Assembly: GCF_000967425.1 (NCBI RefSeq)
Contig: NZ_FO082820.1
Location: forward strand, 4,175,732 to 4,239,731
Source: Pseudorhizobium banfieldiae
GTDB taxonomy: Bacteria; Pseudomonadota; Alphaproteobacteria; Rhizobiales; Rhizobiaceae
Reading direction: 5' to 3'
DNA: 64,000 nucleotides
The notes under the pieces are model-generated. The model saw nothing but the letters and a program-made list of their open reading frames with translations, ran no database searches and was not told the origin of the DNA. The translations under genes were made by a program, and so were the position numbers. Below, one piece after another: positions 1 to 9,794 of this stretch (its first letter is position 1; each line of letters opens with the position of its first letter).

Positions 1-196
1 ACATGCGCTGCCCTACCTGATCCCGCATTTCTGGACTGCAACCATTCTCGCCGGCATTGTCGTCTTCGTGGAGCTTTGGGCAATTGCCTTCATCCAGAAC
101 CGTTACATGGAAACGCCCTTCATGCGGGCGGTGATGCAGGTGGTGCTCGGAGGATCGCTAGTGCTGGCGGCCGGCATCATCATCGGACATGGATAG
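1..196 (+). CDS. mbfA: 3' end of MbfA-like iron exporter (partial)
   Basis: The reading frame beginning at base 2 is open from the window edge to a TAG at 194-196, giving about 64 C-terminal residues. They form two hydrophobic segments joined by a short polar loop that contains FIQNRYMETPF, and the protein ends with a glycine-rich helix. This matches my memory of the end of rhizobial MbfA, a rubrerythrin fused to a VIT1/CCC1-type transporter domain that exports iron from the cytoplasm and is usually controlled by Irr. The rest of the gene lies outside the window, so the ferritin-like domain cannot be checked. A different VIT1-family protein is the main alternative. A perfect terminator hairpin follows immediately. 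Confidence 0.65.
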   Translation, partial: HALPYLIPHFWTATILAGIVVFVELWAIAFIQNRYMETPFMRAVMQVVLGGSLVLAAGIIIGHG

Positions 197-210
197 CAAG
201 CGGACACAAA

Positions 211-233
211 AAAAGCGGGCCTAGCCCGCTTTT
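211..233. terminator. Bidirectional Rho-independent terminator
   Basis: A perfect 10-bp stem (AAAAGCGGGC, three-base loop, GCCCGCTTTT) lies between two converging genes, the mbfA-like gene ending at 196 and the protease gene ending at 254. The A-run on one side and T-run on the other let it work in both directions. Confidence 0.88.
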
Positions 234-253
234 CTGTCGGATGAGGACCGGGT

Positions 254-868
254 TCAGCGCAGGGCGCCGACGACGACGTCGCTGCCGTTCTCGATGCTGA
301 CCCAGCGGCCGGTGCTGAAGGATGCCTGCCGCTTCAGGTAGGTGTAGGAGGTCTCGTTCCAGAGCTTCACGTCCGGATCAAGGTTGTCGAGGATGAAGTC
401 GCCCTGCGCGGTGCGGACCGTCAGGACGGCATGTCCTTCGCCATCCGGCTTGCGGACGACGGTGATGAGAAGGTCCGAAAGCGAGAAGCCCTTGGCGGCG
501 AGCTCACGCCGCTTCAGCAGCGCATAATCCTCGCAGTCACCGACGTCCTTCGGATAGACCCAAACTTCTTCGCGACCGTAGATATCCCTGTCCGTCATCG
601 CCTTGATCCGCGAATTGACCGACTGGTTGATGTTCTTGACGATCGCCCACCCATTGGGGGTCAGCTTTGGAGCCGGGCTGGAAGCGAGCCGCGTGTTGCA
701 TTCGCCAGGGTTCTGGCGGCAGAACTCATAATGCCCGATCGGCTGGGACGTCACGTCCCCTGTCACCATATGCGCCTGAGAGCGCGGCGCCGGCACCGCG
801 GCTGACGTCGGCGCAAGTATAGATGCGAGGATCACAGCAATCAGCTGTGCCTTCAAGGCAATTCTCAT
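254..868 (-). CDS. Transglutaminase-like cysteine peptidase (BTLCP, C93)
   Basis: A 204-residue protein with an N-terminal signal peptide (about residues 1-24, cleavage near TSAA-VPAP), so it is expected in the periplasm. The BTLCP family (Peptidase_C93, formerly DUF920) is recognised by its Cys-His-Asp triad: Cys112 in GDCEDYALLKR, His146 in GEGHAVLTV and Asp161 in ILDNLDPD. The family preface GHYEFCRQNPGEC is also present near residue 45. Related proteases such as LapG cleave surface adhesins, but no LapD or adhesin gene is nearby, so the substrate is unknown. The gene is monocistronic and converges on the mbfA-like gene. Confidence 0.85.
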   Translation of the reverse strand: MRIALKAQLIAVILASILAPTSAAVPAPRSQAHMVTGDVTSQPIGHYEFCRQNPGECNTRLASSPAPKLTPNGWAIVKNINQSVNSRIKAMTDRDIYGREEVWVYPKDVGDCEDYALLKRRELAAKGFSLSDLLITVVRKPDGEGHAVLTVRTAQGDFILDNLDPDVKLWNETSYTYLKRQASFSTGRWVSIENGSDVVVGALR

Positions 869-999
869 GGACCCGTCCCTTCAAGTCTTAACAAAACGTT
901 AAGTCGGGGCGGGTCGGACTGTCAATCGATCAACTTTTAGGGATTCATTCTCATAGTGATTATGGTTAAGGGTGATGCATTTGAGTATCAGCTTAATTA

Positions 1000-1809
1000 T
1001 TAATCACAATTTATGAGGGTCGCGAGTGCCGAGCGCAGTTTGTCGAGGTCCTGCGGGCGGGACAGGCGGTGGTCGCCGTCGCGGATCAGCGTCAGGACAA
1101 CGTCGTCTGCGGGAAGGTGCTCCATCAGCGTCAGGGCATGCTTGTAAGGCACGTCCGGATCCGCCATTCCCTGCAGGATATGCACCGGGCAGCCGGTCTC
1201 GATGATTCCCGTCAGGACCTGATTCGCTCGCCCGTCCTCGAGCAGGGCGCGGGTGTAGATGTTCGGTTCCGGGCTGTATTCCGAAGGCTCCTCGAAGTAG
1301 CCGGTGTCTTCCAGTGCCTGGCGCTGATCCTCGGTCAGGTGGGGCTCGATGAGTTCAGACGTGAAATCGGGAGCCGGAGCGATGAGGGCGAGGCCGTCAA
1401 GCGCGGGGCTGCCGCGGCGGCGCAACTCGCGTGCCAAGAGTAGCGCGATCCATCCTCCCATGGACGAGCCGACGAGGACAACCCGCGTGGGCTTCAAAGC
1501 GTCGAGCACGGCAAGCGCCTCCTCCAGCCAGCGGGAAATCGTGCCGTCACGAAACTCGCCGCCCGACGCTCCATGGCCGGAGTAATCGAAGCGGATCGCT
1601 TCAGAGCCGCATTCCGCCGCCAAAGCGTCCATCTCGATCGCCTTGGTGCCGCTCATGTCCGAGCGGTAGCCACCGAGCCACACGAGTGCGGGTACCTCGG
1701 GCCTGGTCTCCGCCGGGCGATGAAGGATCGCAATGTCCCGCGTCGAACCGGGAGGACCGACAAGGACGGACTTGGACTGCGGCGGCTTGATCTCGTAAGC
1801 TTCTGGCAT
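1000..1809 (-). CDS. Alpha/beta hydrolase, ABHD10-like
   Basis: A 269-residue alpha/beta-hydrolase without a signal peptide, so cytoplasmic. The nucleophile elbow is GSSMGG with Ser116; the acid is most likely Asp217 (in MADPDVP) and the base His247 (in GDHRLS), giving a complete triad. FDYSGHGASGG near residue 75 forms the strand-turn before the oxyanion region. Overall layout resembles mitochondrial ABHD10, a thioesterase/esterase, and rhizobial homologues are commonly found next to infC. The ATG has an upstream AAGGA. The gene is transcribed divergently from infC. Exact substrate cannot be told. Confidence 0.85.
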   Translation of the reverse strand: MPEAYEIKPPQSKSVLVGPPGSTRDIAILHRPAETRPEVPALVWLGGYRSDMSGTKAIEMDALAAECGSEAIRFDYSGHGASGGEFRDGTISRWLEEALAVLDALKPTRVVLVGSSMGGWIALLLARELRRRGSPALDGLALIAPAPDFTSELIEPHLTEDQRQALEDTGYFEEPSEYSPEPNIYTRALLEDGRANQVLTGIIETGCPVHILQGMADPDVPYKHALTLMEHLPADDVVLTLIRDGDHRLSRPQDLDKLRSALATLINCD

Positions 1810-1985
1810 GGGACTTCCTTATGTGTTGGCGCTTTATAAACCTGATTCCCGTCCCGCGGGCAGCGGGTGATTTTTTCGAAAAGCTATGCTATTGACTTCG
1901 CCGTCGTGATCACGACATTGCCGACGATTCCGCGATTTCAGCGGATTTGCGGCGTTCTAGGGAAACAGCCAAGGAGAATACGACC

Positions 1986-2522
1986 ATTCGCAGACCGTTC
2001 AAAGCCGATGCCCCCGTCAAGGAAGGGCCGCGCTCAAACCGGGAAATCCGGGTTCCTAGGGTTCAGCTTATCGACGCCGATGGAAACAACCTCGGCCCCG
2101 TTGCGACAGACGAAGCGTTGAGGATGGCGGAAGACGCCGGCCTGGACCTTGTCGAGATCTCTCCGAACAATGATCCGCCGGTATGCAAGATCCTCGATCT
2201 GGGCAAGCTGAAATACGCCAACCAGAAGAAGGCTGCAGAAGCGCGCAAGAAGCAGAAGATCGTCGAGATCAAGGAAATCAAGATGCGCCCGAACATCGAC
2301 ACCCATGACTATGAGGTGAAGATGAAGGCGATCAACCGTTTCTTCGAGGATGGCGACAAGGTCCGTGTGACGCTGCGCTTCCGTGGCCGCGAGATGGCGC
2401 ACCAGGAACTTGGTCTCAAGCTCCTGCAGCAGGTCAAGGAAGACACGGCGGAAATCGCCAAGGTCGAGGCCGAGCCGAAGCTCGAAGGTCGCCAGATGAT
2501 GATGGTGCTGGCGCCGCGTTGA
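1986..2522 (+). CDS. infC: Translation initiation factor IF-3 (ATT start)
   Basis: IF-3 binds the 30S subunit and monitors start-codon choice. The product is 178 residues with the usual N-terminal domain ([15 protein letters not shown]), basic linker helix ([13 protein letters not shown]) and C-terminal domain ending in MMMVLAPR. The start is set at ATT (1986-1988): it is the only candidate with a good ribosome site (AAGGAG at 1971-1976, nine bases upstream) and gives the family's normal length and N-terminus. A TTG at 1947 in the same frame has no ribosome site. A rare start codon of this kind is known for infC in E. coli, where IF-3 represses its own translation. It heads the infC-rpmI-rplT block. 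Confidence 0.95.
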   Translation: MRRPFKADAPVKEGPRSNREIRVPRVQLIDADGNNLGPVATDEALRMAEDAGLDLVEISPNNDPPVCKILDLGKLKYANQKKAAEARKKQKIVEIKEIKMRPNIDTHDYEVKMKAINRFFEDGDKVRVTLRFRGREMAHQELGLKLLQQVKEDTAEIAKVEAEPKLEGRQMMMVLAPR

Positions 2523-2593
2523 GCGCCGGTCCCCACGCCGGGGAGCCTTAGCAGAGGGCTTGAATCCGGCGGCAAAACCTTTCGCCAATGCCG

Positions 2594-2622
2594 TTGCGCT
2601 TTTTCCCGACTGCGGGTATAAG
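2594..2622 (+). promoter_or_regulatory. Candidate sigma-70 promoter for rpmI-rplT
   Basis: TTGCGC at 2594-2599 and TATAAG at 2617-2622 are separated by 17 bases and lie 100 bases before the rpmI ATG, inside the 199-base infC-rpmI gap. This is a good match to the alphaproteobacterial housekeeping consensus and suggests rpmI-rplT can be transcribed apart from infC. Judged by eye only. Confidence 0.45.
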
Positions 2623-2721
2623 CGCGCGTCCGAACGGTCCGGCAGGGCATGCCGAGGCCGTTCTTAATATGCTTGAAGCTGGCCTCGTCAGCTGGCTTCA
2701 CAAGAAGAATGGAGTAGCAAA

Positions 2722-2925
2722 ATGCCCAAGATGAAGACGAAATCCTCCGCCAAGAAGCGGTTCAAGATCACGGCTTCCGGCAAGGTCCTCGCGGCCGCTG
2801 CTGGTAAGCGCCACGGAATGATCAAGCGGTCCAACAAGTTCATCCGCGATGCACGCGGCACGATGGTCCTTGCCGAACCAGATGGCAAGAAGGTCGTCAA
2901 GAACTACCTGCCGAACGGTCTCTGA
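2722..2925 (+). CDS. rpmI: 50S ribosomal protein L35
   Basis: A 67-residue, strongly basic protein beginning [14 protein letters not shown], the hallmark L35 start, with [12 protein letters not shown] in the middle. It is a late-assembling component of the large ribosomal subunit. GGAG lies just before the ATG. It is followed after 39 bases by rplT, the standard gene order. Confidence 0.98.
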   Translation: MPKMKTKSSAKKRFKITASGKVLAAAAGKRHGMIKRSNKFIRDARGTMVLAEPDGKKVVKNYLPNGL

Positions 2926-2964
2926 GACCCTTTCGCTATTTGGATCATTTAAGGAGATCATGAC

Positions 2965-3369
2965 ATGGCACGCGTAAAACGTGGCGTAACGTCCCGCGCC
3001 AAGCACACCAAGACCCTCAAGGCCGCCAAGGGCTTCTACGGCCGCCGCAAGAACACCATCCGCGCCGCAAAGGCCGCGGTCGACCGTTCGCGCCAGTATG
3101 CCACCCGCGACCGTCGGGTTAAGAAGCGCAACTTCCGCGCCCTGTGGATCCAGCGTATCAACGCAGCCGTCCGCGAATCCGGCCTCACCTACGGCCGCTT
3201 CATCGACGGCCTGAACAAGGCCGGCATCGAAGTCGACCGCAAGGTCCTGTCCGACATGGCGATCCATGAGCCGGCTGCCTTCGGTGCCCTCGTCGAGGCT
3301 TCCAAGAAGGCTCTCGAGTACCTCAAGGATGCAGGCACGGCCAACGAGTTTGAAAGCGCGGTTCGTTAA
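2965..3369 (+). CDS. rplT: 50S ribosomal protein L20
   Basis: A 134-residue L20, slightly longer than the E. coli protein (118), as in other rhizobia, because of a C-terminal extension ([20 protein letters not shown]). The start [19 protein letters not shown] and the segment [15 protein letters not shown] are diagnostic. L20 nucleates 50S assembly and in some bacteria represses its own operon. AAGGAG precedes the ATG by the right distance, and a strong terminator follows the gene. Confidence 0.98.
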   Translation: MARVKRGVTSRAKHTKTLKAAKGFYGRRKNTIRAAKAAVDRSRQYATRDRRVKKRNFRALWIQRINAAVRESGLTYGRFIDGLNKAGIEVDRKVLSDMAIHEPAAFGALVEASKKALEYLKDAGTANEFESAVR

Positions 3370-3408
3370 CCAGCGCTTCCCAGGCTCTTTAGCTTCATAG
3401 TTTTTGGG

Positions 3409-3447
3409 AAACCCGCGCTGGTTTGGGCTGGCGCGGGTTTTTCTTTT
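3409..3447 (+). terminator. Rho-independent terminator after rplT
   Basis: A perfect 10-bp stem, AAACCCGCGC (3409-3418) with GCGCGGGTTT (3431-3440), has a 12-base loop and is followed by TTCTTTT. It separates the rpmI-rplT transcript from pheS-pheT. Confidence 0.85.
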
Positions 3448-3500
3448 GCCCGTCACGACGCGACGTTAACAACGACGCCGAGCATCACACGGAAGAAACC

Positions 3501-4583
3501 ATGTCCGATCTGGAAAACCTGAAAACATCGCTCCTGGCGGAGATCACCGCAGCCGGCGACGAGGCGGCGATCGAGGCCGTTCGTGTCAATGCGCTGGGCA
3601 AGAAGGGGTCGGTCTCCGAACTGCTGAAGACGCTGGGCGCCATGAGCGCCGAAGAGCGCCAGACGCGCGGGGCCGCGATCAACGCGCTGAAGAACGAGAT
3701 CACCGAAGCGATCAATGCGCGCAAGACGGTGCTGAAGGATGCGGCGATCGAGGCGCGGCTGAAGGCGGAGACCGTGGATGTCTCGCTGCCGGTGCGGTCC
3801 TCGCCGGCCGAGCGCGGTCGCATCCACCCGATCAGCCAGATCGTCGACGAGATCACCGCCGTCTTCGCCGACATGGGCTTCTCGATTGCCGAAGGGCCAG
3901 ATATCGAGACAGACTACTACAACTTCACGGCGCTGAATTTCCCGGAAGGCCATCCGGCCCGCGAGATGCACGACACCTTCTTCTTCCATGCGGACGAGAA
4001 GGGCGAGCGCAAGGTGCTGCGCACCCACACGTCGCCGGTACAGGTGCGGACCATGGAAGCGCAGAAGCCGCCGATCCGCATTGTCATTCCTGGCAAGACT
4101 TACCGGCAAGACTCGGACGCAACCCATTCCCCGATGTTCCACCAGGTCGAGGGGCTGGTCGTCGACAAAAAGAGCCATGTCGGTCACATGCGCTGGATCC
4201 TCGAAGAGTTCTGCAAGGCCTTCTTCGAGGTCGACAGCGTGACGATGCGCTTCCGCCCGTCCTTCTTCCCGTTCACCGAACCGAGCTTCGAGGTCGACAT
4301 CCAGTGCGACCGCTCCGGCCCTATCGTGAAGTTCGGCGAGGGTTCCGACTGGATGGAAATCCTCGGCTGCGGCATGGTCCACCCGAACGTGCTGCGCGCC
4401 GGCGGACTTGATCCCGACGAGTACCAGGGATTTGCCTGGGGCATGGGGCTCGATCGCATCGCCATGCTGAAATACGGCATGCCGGACCTGCGCGACTTCT
4501 TCAACGCCGACGTCCGCTGGATGAACCACTACGGCTTCCGCCCGCTCGACATGCCGACGCTGTTCGGCGGCCTGAGCGCTTGA
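3501..4583 (+). CDS. pheS: Phenylalanine--tRNA ligase alpha subunit
   Basis: A 360-residue catalytic subunit of the alpha2-beta2 enzyme that charges tRNA-Phe. The N-terminal coiled coil ([21 protein letters not shown], about residues 1-90) is followed by the class II core: motif 2 region [12 protein letters not shown], the loop [17 protein letters not shown] and motif 3 [17 protein letters not shown]. The start at 3501 is chosen because it has GGAAGAA upstream and begins the standard coiled coil; a longer in-frame start at 3423 would add an untypical leader overlapping the terminator. It is followed by pheT after 16 bases. Confidence 0.98.
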   Translation: MSDLENLKTSLLAEITAAGDEAAIEAVRVNALGKKGSVSELLKTLGAMSAEERQTRGAAINALKNEITEAINARKTVLKDAAIEARLKAETVDVSLPVRSSPAERGRIHPISQIVDEITAVFADMGFSIAEGPDIETDYYNFTALNFPEGHPAREMHDTFFFHADEKGERKVLRTHTSPVQVRTMEAQKPPIRIVIPGKTYRQDSDATHSPMFHQVEGLVVDKKSHVGHMRWILEEFCKAFFEVDSVTMRFRPSFFPFTEPSFEVDIQCDRSGPIVKFGEGSDWMEILGCGMVHPNVLRAGGLDPDEYQGFAWGMGLDRIAMLKYGMPDLRDFFNADVRWMNHYGFRPLDMPTLFGGLSA

Positions 4584-4599
4584 AGGGAGGGACAGACAC

Positions 4600-7023
4600 A
4601 TGAAATTCACACTCTCCTGGCTCAAGGATCACCTTGAGACCAACGCCACCCTCGACGAGATCTGCGAGCGCCTGACCGCGATCGGCCTCGAGGTCGAGGA
4701 CGTCGACGACAAGGCTGCCTACAAGCCCTTCGTGATTGCCAAGGTCCTCTCTGCCGAGAAACACCCGTCGGCCGACCGGCTGAAGGTGCTGATGGTCGAT
4801 GCCGGCGACGGCAAGCCGGTGCAGGTCGTCTGTGGCGCACCAAACGCGCGGGCAGGCCTGGTCGGTGCCCTGGCCCGGCCCGGCAGCTATGTCCCCGGCA
4901 TCGACGTGACGCTGTCGGTAGGCAATATCCGCGGGGTCGAAAGCCACGGCATGATGTGTTCCGAGAAGGAGCTCGACATGTCGGACAACCACGAGGGCAT
5001 CATCGACCTGCCGGTGGATGCGCCCGTGGGAAGTCCGTTTGCGAGCTATGCCGGCCTCGATGATCCGGTCGTCGAGATCAACCTGACACCGAACCGCCCG
5101 GATTGCACGTCGATCTACGGCATTGCCCGCGATCTGGCAGCCTCCGGCCTAGGCACCCTGAAGCAGCACGCCAAGCCGGCCTTCAAGACGGAGGGCGAGA
5201 CTTCCGTCGACCTGAAGATCATCCTCGACGATGAGCGTCTCTGCCCGGGCTTCGGCCTGCGGCTCGTGCGCGGTGTGAAAAACGGCCCGAGCCCGGTCTG
5301 GATGCAGCAGCGGCTGAAGGCGATCGGCCTTCGCCCGATCAACGCTTTGGTCGATATCACCAACTACATGACTTTCGACCAGGGCCGCCCGATGCACGTC
5401 TTCGACGCAGCCAAGGTCAAGGGCGGGCTGACCGTCCGCCGCGCGCTCCAGGGCGAGACGGTCCTTGCACTCGACCAGCGGGAATACACGCTGACGCCGA
5501 ACAATGTGGTGATCGCTGACGAGAACGGCGTCGAGTCGATCGGCGGCGTGATGGGCGGCGAGCATTCCGGCTGCGACGAGAACACGACTAACGTGCTGAT
5601 CGAATCGGCGCTCTGGGACCCGATCAATATCGCCAAGACCGGCCGCTCGCTCGGCATCATTACCGATGCGCGCTACCGCTTCGAGCGCGGCGTCGATCCG
5701 GAATACATGGTGCCGGGGCTGGAGCGCACGACCGAACTGGTCCTGCAGCTCTGCGGCGGTACGGCGGCCGAGGCCAAGGTCGTGGGTTACAAAGGGTACC
5801 AACCGAAGGTGATCGACTTCCCGACTTCGGAGGTCAAGCGCCTGACGGGTCTCGACGTCTCGTCGGAGGAAAGCCGGGAAATCCTCGCGCGACTGGGTTT
5901 CGGCGTGAAGGGCGAAGGCAGCCGCCTGTCGGTCACCGTGCCCTCCTGGCGCCCGGACATCGACGGCAAGGCCGACCTCGTGGAAGAGGTGATGCGCATC
6001 CATGGCGTCGACCAGATCCTGCCCGAGCCGATCGACAATCTCGGTTCGGTCAACGGTCGAATCCTGACCACGCTGCAGGTCCGCAGCCGCACGGCCCGCC
6101 GGGCCCTGGCTGCGCGCGGTATGCTGGAGGCGGTTACGTGGTCCTTCATTTCGGAAGAGCACGCGAGGCTTTTCGGCGGTGGTGCGGCGAGCCTCAAGCT
6201 TGCCAACCCGATTGCCTCGGACATGTCGGACATGCGGCCATCGCTGTTGCCCGGCCTGCTGACGGCCGCACAGCGCAATGCCGACAAGGGCTATGGCGAC
6301 GTGGCGATCTTCGAGGTGTCCGGTACCTACGAGAGCGATGCGCCCGAAGGTCAGCGCCGCGTCGCCGGCGGCGTGCGTCGCGGTACGGCGTCGATCAACG
6401 GCGCCGGTCGCCTCTGGTCGAACGCGACGAAGGGCGGCGGCAAGCCGGTCGATGTCTTCGACGCCAAGGCCGATGCGCTCGCCGTACTGGAAGCCTGTGG
6501 CCTGCCGATGGGCAATGTCCAGGTCGAGAAGGGTGCGCCAGCCTGGTACCACCCCGGCCGTTCCGGAACGATCAAGATGGGCCCGAAGGTGGTGCTCGGC
6601 CACTTCGGTGAGTTCCATCCCAAGACATTGGGAGCTCTCGATGTCTCCGGCGCGCTGTGCGGCTTCGAAGTCTATCTCGACGCCATGCCTGAACCGAAGA
6701 AGAAGGCGACCCGCACCAAGCCACCGCTGGAGCTGTCGCCCTTCCAGGTGGTGAAGCGCGACTTCGCCTTCGTGGTCGACAGCACTGTCGAGGCTGGTGC
6801 CATCATCAAGGCGGCCGCCAGCGCCGACCGCAAGCTGATCACCGGTGTCAACGTCTTCGATATCTTCGAAGGCGCCTCTCTCGGCGAGGGCCGCAAGTCC
6901 GTCGCCATCGAAGTGCTGATCCAGCCGGTCGAGCGGACGCTGACGGACGAGGACTTCGAGGCATTGACGGCCAAGATCGTCGGCAATGTCGAGAAGAGCA
7001 CGGGCGGCACGCTACGGGCCTGA
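4600..7023 (+). CDS. pheT: Phenylalanine--tRNA ligase beta subunit
   Basis: At 807 residues this is the full-length bacterial beta subunit. It contains the N-terminal EMAP/OB-type tRNA-binding domain (about 40-150, with [13 protein letters not shown]), the B3/B4 editing module that hydrolyses Tyr-tRNA-Phe, the B5 domain, and the C-terminal anticodon-binding FDX-ACB domain (from about 710, [15 protein letters not shown]). GAAGGGAGG precedes the ATG. It forms an operon with pheS. Confidence 0.98.
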   Translation: MKFTLSWLKDHLETNATLDEICERLTAIGLEVEDVDDKAAYKPFVIAKVLSAEKHPSADRLKVLMVDAGDGKPVQVVCGAPNARAGLVGALARPGSYVPGIDVTLSVGNIRGVESHGMMCSEKELDMSDNHEGIIDLPVDAPVGSPFASYAGLDDPVVEINLTPNRPDCTSIYGIARDLAASGLGTLKQHAKPAFKTEGETSVDLKIILDDERLCPGFGLRLVRGVKNGPSPVWMQQRLKAIGLRPINALVDITNYMTFDQGRPMHVFDAAKVKGGLTVRRALQGETVLALDQREYTLTPNNVVIADENGVESIGGVMGGEHSGCDENTTNVLIESALWDPINIAKTGRSLGIITDARYRFERGVDPEYMVPGLERTTELVLQLCGGTAAEAKVVGYKGYQPKVIDFPTSEVKRLTGLDVSSEESREILARLGFGVKGEGSRLSVTVPSWRPDIDGKADLVEEVMRIHGVDQILPEPIDNLGSVNGRILTTLQVRSRTARRALAARGMLEAVTWSFISEEHARLFGGGAASLKLANPIASDMSDMRPSLLPGLLTAAQRNADKGYGDVAIFEVSGTYESDAPEGQRRVAGGVRRGTASINGAGRLWSNATKGGGKPVDVFDAKADALAVLEACGLPMGNVQVEKGAPAWYHPGRSGTIKMGPKVVLGHFGEFHPKTLGALDVSGALCGFEVYLDAMPEPKKKATRTKPPLELSPFQVVKRDFAFVVDSTVEAGAIIKAAASADRKLITGVNVFDIFEGASLGEGRKSVAIEVLIQPVERTLTDEDFEALTAKIVGNVEKSTGGTLRA

Positions 7024-7106
7024 CGCCCTGACCGGTATCGGGTGGTACCTTGCCATCTTGCGAGATAGCCTGTTCCTTCCGGGACTGGCTTTTTCATGAG
7101 GCAGGA

Positions 7107-7730
7107 ATGCGCAAGCCGAATTCGATGAAGGGGCTGGAGGATCTCGGGCGCGTCAGGCTGTCGAGGAACTTCTTCTTCCGCGACTTCCTGTTTTCCGAGA
7201 TCGCCGCCGTCCATGGCATAGCGAACCTGCCAGACGATCCGGATCTGGCGATCGAGTCAGGCAGGCGGCTCTGCGAAGACTTGCTGGAGCCGCTCCAGGC
7301 GACGTTCGGACGCCTTCACCTGCGATCCGGCTACCGTTCGGCGGCGGTCAACGAGTTCGGCAACAGACATGGCCTCAACTGCTCGACCAACGCCGCCTCG
7401 GCGGCGGACCATATCTGGGACATGCGCGACGCGGAGGGATGCATGGGCGCGACCGCCTGCATCGTTGTGCCCTGGCTGATCGATCATTGCCATGAGGAGG
7501 GTGACTGGCGGAAGATGGCCTGGTGGATCCACGACCACCTGCCCTACGCCTCGCTCTGTTTCTTCCCGAAGCTGTGGGCCTTCAACATCCAGTGGCACGA
7601 GAGGCCCGCGCGACGGATCATGAGTTATGCCGAGCCCCGCGGTGTGCTGACGAAGCCGGGAATGGCCAACCATGAAGGTGACCACTTGAGCTTCTATGAG
7701 AATTTTCCTGCCTGGAGGACCGCGGGTTAA
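7107..7730 (+). CDS. Hypothetical protein, weak M15-peptidase-like pattern
   Basis: A 207-residue soluble protein with no signal peptide. I do not recognise it firmly. The pattern LRSGYRSAAVNEFG followed by ADHIWDM about 35 residues later, and a late IQWHERPARR, recalls the order of conserved residues in M15/DD-carboxypeptidase-like proteins (SGYRS, then a His/Asp metal pair), but the second histidine site is not convincing. The start is set at ATG 7107, which has GAGG upstream; an in-frame TTG at 7050 would add 19 residues. It follows pheT in the same direction after 83 bases and converges on the next gene with one base between stops. Confidence 0.7.
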   Translation: MRKPNSMKGLEDLGRVRLSRNFFFRDFLFSEIAAVHGIANLPDDPDLAIESGRRLCEDLLEPLQATFGRLHLRSGYRSAAVNEFGNRHGLNCSTNAASAADHIWDMRDAEGCMGATACIVVPWLIDHCHEEGDWRKMAWWIHDHLPYASLCFFPKLWAFNIQWHERPARRIMSYAEPRGVLTKPGMANHEGDHLSFYENFPAWRTAG

Positions 7731-7731
7731 G

Positions 7732-7956
7732 CTAAAGCTTGAGCTTCCCCTTCAGGGCATCGATGCGTTTCGATGCCTCCGCCTTGGTAAGATCATCCGC
7801 GAATGCGTCCGGCTCATGCGCCTGTTCGGTCAATGTTTTCAGGTAGGAGGTCTGGGCACCGGTCATAGGCTCGTCGCCCGTCACCCAGTCCTCGGGGTCC
7901 TTCTCCGTATTCGAGTTCGGATCCGCGTCCAGCTTGGGATTGTGTTGATCGACCAT
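7732..7956 (-). CDS. DUF3072 domain protein
   Basis: A 74-residue acidic, soluble protein. Its C-terminal half, EPMTGAQTSYLKTLTEQAHEP then LTKAEASKRIDALKGK, matches the DUF3072 family as I know it; no function has been assigned to that family. The start at ATG 7956 has GAGGGTGAG upstream; a GTG at 7983 in frame has no clear ribosome site. It lies directly downstream of another small hydrophilic gene in the same direction, separated by about 85 bases. Confidence 0.8.
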   Translation of the reverse strand: MVDQHNPKLDADPNSNTEKDPEDWVTGDEPMTGAQTSYLKTLTEQAHEPDAFADDLTKAEASKRIDALKGKLKL

Positions 7957-8041
7957 CTCACCCTCTCGGCTTGTGGTGTTCACCTAACGTTCTCTGCTGC
8001 GAACGGTTCCGCTGAGGAGAGCGATCAACCCGAGGCTGCCG

Positions 8042-8266
8042 TCAGGCAGAGCCCCGTTGCGGCTTCTCGATCTCTTCCTGGACCTCTTCCTTCAATCGCT
8101 CTCGCGCACTGCCGCCGGAAAGGTTTGCGCGAGCACGTCCGAGCGTTGCATCGTCTGCCTCGATCGGCCGGCTGCTGTCGTCCGGGATGCCCGCTCCGGA
8201 TTGAGCTATCGTATCCTTCTGCGGCCTGTCGTTCATGCCGCCCGTGATCTTCTGGTCCTTGGTCAT
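8042..8266 (-). CDS. Small hydrophilic hypothetical protein
   Basis: A 74-residue, highly charged protein rich in Asp, Glu, Arg and Gly, with no hydrophobic core, signal peptide or recognisable domain, so it is probably disordered except for a short C-terminal helix ([17 protein letters not shown]). The main support for its reality is a near-perfect ribosome site, AGGAGGT, just before the ATG. With the DUF3072 gene downstream it may form a two-gene unit. Function unknown. Confidence 0.65.
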   Translation of the reverse strand: MTKDQKITGGMNDRPQKDTIAQSGAGIPDDSSRPIEADDATLGRARANLSGGSARERLKEEVQEEIEKPQRGSA

Positions 8267-8432
8267 GATGCACCTCCTGATGAGGTGTAGAACAAGCGGC
8301 GACGGCTTTTGTGCCAGCGCCGTCGTGCTGATCGTGCAGGGAGCATCTGCGCCGTCTCATCCCCTACGGCATCGTTGCAACCGCCCGTTTGCGCCCCTAT
8401 GGTGCGCCGGTAAATCAAGCGAGGAGATGACG

Positions 8433-9419
8433 ATGTTGCGTTTCGGAATTCTGTCGACGGCAAAGATCGGTCGGGACATCGTCGTGTTGTCGCTGCAGGA
8501 TGCGGAGAACTGCGTCGTCACCGCCGTCGCCAGTCGCGATCTCGGCAAGGCCCGGGAGATGGCCGCTCGGTTCTCGGTGCCGCACGCCTTCGGTTCCTAC
8601 GAGGAGATGCTGGCTTCGGACGTGATCGACGCGGTCTATATCCCGCTACCAACGAGCCAGCATGTGGAATGGTCTATCAAGGCCGCCGATGCCGGCAAGC
8701 ACGTGCTGTGCGAAAAGCCCATTGCGCTCAAGGCCGACGATATCGATGCGCTGATCGCGGCGCGGGACCGCAACAGAGTGCTGATCGCCGAAGCCTTCAT
8801 GGTGACCTATGCACCGGTCTGGCTGAAGGTTCGCGAGTTGATCGCCGAAGGAGCGATCGGCCGACTGCGTCACGTCCAGGGGGCTTTCACCTATTTTAAT
8901 CGCGACGCCGGCAATATGCGCAATATCCCCGAGCTCGGCGGCGGTGCGTTACCCGATATCGGCGTCTACCCCGCGATCACGACCCGCTTCGCCACCGGTC
9001 GCGAGCCTCTGCGGGTGCAGGCTGTCACGGAGCGGGATGCCGAGTTTGGCACGGACATCTATTCGAGCGTCAAGGCGGACTTCGGCGATTTCGAGATGAG
9101 CTTCTATGTGGCCACTCAGATGGCAAACCGGCAGGTCATGGTCTTCCACGGAACCGAGGGCTATATCGAAGTGAAGTCGCCCTTCAATGCCGAGCGCTGG
9201 GGTGCCGAGGAGATCGAACTTACCAACCAGAAGCACACCGAGTCACAGATCTTCCGCTTCCAGGACAGCCGTCAGTACCGGCGCCAGGCCGAGGCGTTTG
9301 CACGCGCCGTCGCTGGTGAGAAATCCGAGGTGGTGACGCTTGAGAATTCGGTGAAGAACCAGCGCTTCATCGATGCAATCTATCGGGCCAGCAGCCATGA
9401 CGGATGGGAAAAGGTCTAG
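8433..9419 (+). CDS. Gfo/Idh/MocA family oxidoreductase
   Basis: A 328-residue NAD(P)-dependent dehydrogenase of the Gfo/Idh/MocA type. The N-terminal Rossmann domain begins [17 protein letters not shown]; the EKP motif that places the catalytic lysine is at residues 94-96 (LCEKPIAL). The C-terminal alpha/beta domain includes [12 protein letters not shown]. The start is set at ATG 8433, six bases after GAGGAG; the ATG at 8427 touches that site directly. Members oxidise or reduce sugars, inositols or dihydrodiols; the substrate cannot be inferred. It is alone on this strand and converges on gtrA. Confidence 0.88.
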   Translation: MLRFGILSTAKIGRDIVVLSLQDAENCVVTAVASRDLGKAREMAARFSVPHAFGSYEEMLASDVIDAVYIPLPTSQHVEWSIKAADAGKHVLCEKPIALKADDIDALIAARDRNRVLIAEAFMVTYAPVWLKVRELIAEGAIGRLRHVQGAFTYFNRDAGNMRNIPELGGGALPDIGVYPAITTRFATGREPLRVQAVTERDAEFGTDIYSSVKADFGDFEMSFYVATQMANRQVMVFHGTEGYIEVKSPFNAERWGAEEIELTNQKHTESQIFRFQDSRQYRRQAEAFARAVAGEKSEVVTLENSVKNQRFIDAIYRASSHDGWEKV

Positions 9420-9422
9420 ACG

Positions 9423-9794
9423 TCAGCGTCCAAAGACGAAGCGCGAATAGCCGAAGAAACTGTAGGCCATGGCGGCGATCGAGGCAAAGACGATCGCCGC
9501 TACCGGCTGTATGGGCAAGCGGTAGATCAGCGCCGAGTAGACGGCGTAGTTCAGAAGCGCTGCGGTGACGCCGACCGCCCAGTAGCGGAAGCCTTCTGCC
9601 GCGAGCGACGAGGACGACCGACCGAAGGTGAAACTCCGGTTGAAGAACCAAGTGGCCGCCATCGCCGTCATGATCGCCGGAATACGGGCGAGGAACGGGC
9701 TCATTGGCGTGAACGCGATCAGGAAATGCGTCAGCCCTGCATCGATCGCGAACCCGGTTCCGCCGGCGATCACGAACCAGACAAGCCTTCTCAT
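9423..9794 (-). CDS. GtrA family membrane protein
   Basis: A 123-residue protein with four predicted membrane helices, the standard size and layout for GtrA. GtrA-like proteins are thought to move polyprenyl-linked sugars across the inner membrane or to support glycosyltransferases that make surface polysaccharide. Its start overlaps the stop of the upstream GT2 gene by four bases (ATGA), so the two are translationally coupled, which is the classic GtrA/GtrB-like pairing. Confidence 0.88.
   Translation of the reverse strand: MRRLVWFVIAGGTGFAIDAGLTHFLIAFTPMSPFLARIPAIMTAMAATWFFNRSFTFGRSSSSLAAEGFRYWAVGVTAALLNYAVYSALIYRLPIQPVAAIVFASIAAMAYSFFGYSRFVFGR

Noticed and set aside
3453..4625. 390-codon open frame antisense to pheS
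   Set aside because: Same reasoning: it mirrors pheS codons and has no ribosome site or family match.
5149..6618. 489-codon open frame on the minus strand inside pheT
   Set aside because: It is antisense to a highly conserved gene, rich in Arg, His and Asp as typical of shadow frames in GC-rich DNA, and has no recognisable motif.
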